Source: Hymenobacter plasmatis (lineage in GTDB: Bacteria; Bacteroidota; Bacteroidia; Cytophagales; Hymenobacteraceae). From it: 64,000 nt of DNA. Both the position numbers and the translations under genes were made by a program. Below, in pieces: positions 62,324-64,000 of the stretch; within the stretch, counting starts at the first letter, position 1, and each line of letters opens with the position of its first letter. Location: the NCBI RefSeq assembly GCF_020711255.1, contig NZ_JAJFAW010000004.1, positions 62,001-126,000 of the forward strand, given 5' to 3'. The notes beneath the pieces were generated by a model, which was not told where the DNA came from, searched no databases, and saw only the letters and a program-made list of their open reading frames with translations.

Positions 62324-64000
62324 TTAGGCGAACACCGGCACCACGCGCCCTTCCTCCACCTTCAGCGCGGCATCGTACTTCTTCCCCGTTTTGGCGGAGA
62401 TGAAGCCTTTGATAACACTGGTTTCGCCGCGGCGCAGCAGCAGCTTGAGCTGGGTTTCGGTGAGCGCCTTGCCGCCCCACTCGAAGGCCACCCGGAACTG
62501 GCAGTCCTCCCGGAAGCGCGAGCAGCCGTAGGCCGCTTTGCCCTTGAGCATGGTGCCGAGCTTGCACACCGGGCACGGAATCTGACCAGAGTCGGGAGCG
62601 GCCCCGGGCTTGCTTTCGGCTACAAGCAGCAGCGTGGGTTGGAAGGCCGTATCGAGCCCAATGGCGGCATCGAACTTCTGGCCATCGGCGCCCACAAAGC
62701 CTTTCATGATGGGCGTCCGGCCTTTGGCAAGCAGGGCTTTCACTTGCGGGTCGCTCAGCTTCTTGCCGTGCACTTCGGCGGGCAGGCGGAACGTGCAGCC
62801 TTCCCGGAAACGGGCGCAGCCGAAAGCAGTTTTGCCGCGCAGCACGTGCCCGGTTTTGCACATCGGACAGTAGCCCAAGCCGTTGCCGCTGGTGGTACCC
62901 GCGGGGTTGGCAGTTTTCGCGGCCTTGGTTCCGGTGAGGCCGGCGGGCACTTTGTTGCCCGCGGCCGCGGCGCCATTGGCCGGGCCCTGGCTCATGGCCA
63001 GTTCCGCACTGCCGGACGTGACCATGCGCCCGCGGCCGTCGGTTTTCACTTCCTGCACCATTTCGCGCACCAGCCCGGTGAGTTCGGCCAGAAACTGCTC
63101 CGACGACAGTTCGCCCTTCTCAATCTGGCGCAGCTTCCGCTCCCACTGGCCCGTGAGCTCCGCCGATTTCAGCGTGGGGTTGCGAATCAGCCCAATTAGC
63201 TCAACTCCCGTGGGGGTAGGCAACAGGCGCTTTTTCTCGCGCCGGATGTAGTTGCGCTTGAACAGGGTTTCGATGATGGCAGCGCGGGTGCTGGGGCGCC
63301 CGATGCCATTTTCCTTCATGGCCTGCCGCAGCTCTTCGTCGTCGATGTTGCGGCCGGCAGTTTCCATGCCGCGCAGCAGGCTGGCTTCGGTGTAATCCTT
63401 GGGCGGCTGGGTGACTTTGCTGTCGAGGCGTGGGTTGTGCGGGCCACTTTCGCCCTTCACGAAGCTGGGCAGCACGGTGCTCACCACGTCTTCCTGCTCC
63501 TCGCCACCGGTCTTTGCATTGGGCGCGGGGGCTGGGGTGGGCGCCTGCTGCTCCTCGGGGTTGCCGTACACCACGCGCCAGCCGGGGCTCAGAATCTGGC
63601 GGCCGCGCACCCGGAAGGGGCGCTCGGCGGCTTCGGCCAGCACGGTGGTATTGCTCACCTCGCAGTCGGGGTAAAAGGCAGCGATGAAGCGGCGCGTGAT
63701 GATGTCGTACACGCTGCTTTCCATGCCACCGCCCGGGCCTGCCGCGCCGGTCGGGATGATGGCGTGGTGGTCGGTCACCTTGGCGTTGTTGAACACCTTG
63801 GGCGTCTTCGGAATCTTGGTGGCCAGCAGCGGCGCGGTCAAACTCTCGTAGCCAATGCCGCGCAGAATGCCAGGAATTTTAGCATACTGGTCGTCGGGCA
63901 GGAAGGTGGTATCGACGCGCGGATAGCTCACGGCCTTCTTTTCGTAGAGCCCCTGCACAATCTTCAGCGTGTCCTCAGCCGACAGCCCCAGTTGGTTGTT
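62324..64000 (-). CDS. topB: DNA topoisomerase III (TopB-like), 5' part beyond the right edge (partial)
   Basis: The frame is open from the window edge (64000) leftward, so at least 558 C-terminal residues are present. The catalytic Tyr is in 'AVSYPRVDTTFLP'. Two tandem ~75-residue C-terminal repeats follow, each with a Cys4 cluster: 'CPMCKTGHVLRGKTAFGC' and 'CPVCKLGTMLKGKAAYGC', plus 'FREGC' and 'FREDC'. These match the topoisomerase C-terminal repeat. The enzyme relaxes or decatenates DNA by single-strand passage. An internal GTG at 63958 is not the start. Confidence 0.9.
   Translation of the reverse strand, partial: NNQLGLSAEDTLKIVQGLYEKKAVSYPRVDTTFLPDDQYAKIPGILRGIGYESLTAPLLATKIPKTPKVFNNAKVTDHHAIIPTGAAGPGGGMESSVYDIITRRFIAAFYPDCEVSNTTVLAEAAERPFRVRGRQILSPGWRVVYGNPEEQQAPTPAPAPNAKTGGEEQEDVVSTVLPSFVKGESGPHNPRLDSKVTQPPKDYTEASLLRGMETAGRNIDDEELRQAMKENGIGRPSTRAAIIETLFKRNYIRREKKRLLPTPTGVELIGLIRNPTLKSAELTGQWERKLRQIEKGELSSEQFLAELTGLVREMVQEVKTDGRGRMVTSGSAELAMSQGPANGAAAAGNKVPAGLTGTKAAKTANPAGTTSGNGLGYCPMCKTGHVLRGKTAFGCARFREGCTFRLPAEVHGKKLSDPQVKALLAKGRTPIMKGFVGADGQKFDAAIGLDTAFQPTLLLVAESKPGAAPDSGQIPCPVCKLGTMLKGKAAYGCSRFREDCQFRVAFEWGGKALTETQLKLLLRRGETSVIKGFISAKTGKKYDAALKVEEGRVVPVFA

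Overview
The window is a GC-rich stretch of chromosome from a gliding-type Bacteroidota, most likely Hymenobacter or a close relative in Cytophagales. The evidence is the gldA-gldF-gldG cluster and gldC, Bacteroidota-typical families (DUF3078, DUF2911, SusD-free outer-membrane proteins, a DinB/YfiT transferase), the absence of clear Shine-Dalgarno sequences, and recurrent TAnnTTTG promoter boxes. The genus is inferred from gene content and the style of the intergenic repeats; I could not run a comparison.

Layout. 1-2.9 kb: two DUF937 paralogs (one cut by the left edge, one fused to an OmpA domain) and a TPR protein. 2.9-6.3 kb: etfB-etfA, a bifunctional nuclease with a UVR tail, and a YfiT-like DinB protein. 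6.3-10.4 kb: an MlaFE-type lipid ABC pair, two short-chain dehydrogenases and a DUF2807-type lipoprotein. 10.4-14.7 kb: gldA-gldF-gldG and a ferric-reductase-like membrane protein. 14.7-17.9 kb: a large secreted Asp-box/VPS10-type propeller protein. 18-25.4 kb: dnaN, gldC, a small secreted protein, dcd, an unknown membrane-anchored protein, hemL and an LppC-like binding protein. 25.5-34.9 kb: DUF1361 protein, M1 peptidase, dGTPase, a class I amidotransferase, guaA, the SRP RNA gene (ffs), a transaldolase-family protein and a small unknown. 35-40 kb: an FtsE-like ATPase, a glycosyltransferase, a sugar aminotransferase and a sugar dehydrogenase, then a CDF metal exporter. 40-50.8 kb: DUF3078 protein, a BLUF blue-light sensor, an AddB-like nuclease, a cytosine-deaminase-like enzyme, a ClC channel, a BaiN-type flavoprotein and a DisA_N-domain protein with an altered cyclase motif. 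50.9-64 kb: aldo/keto reductase, a lipoprotein-SCO-cytochrome c cluster, SseB-family protein, M28 peptidase, slipin, DUF2911 protein, an SDR/DUF2867 protein, an Lgt-like protein with a barrel-like C-terminus, and the 3' part of a type III topoisomerase gene cut by the right edge.

Most of the window is ordinary core genome: electron transfer, nucleotide metabolism (dcd, dgt, guaA, deaminase), DNA maintenance (dnaN, AddB-like, topoisomerase), envelope lipid transport and gliding. I see no insertion sequence, phage, CRISPR array or tRNA.

The least ordinary content is between genes. At least five families of imperfect-to-perfect inverted repeats, about 16 copies in all, sit in nearly every larger gap, including inside the etfBA and gldAF gene pairs. 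Some copies are chimeric, some enclose a terminator, one supplies the start codon and first residues of a flavoprotein, and one lies exactly between the guaA and ffs promoters. Several genes have a TAnnTTTG-like box only 4-5 nt before the start codon, which suggests leaderless transcripts. The best single-gene leads are the DisA_N protein and the Lgt-like/barrel fusion.
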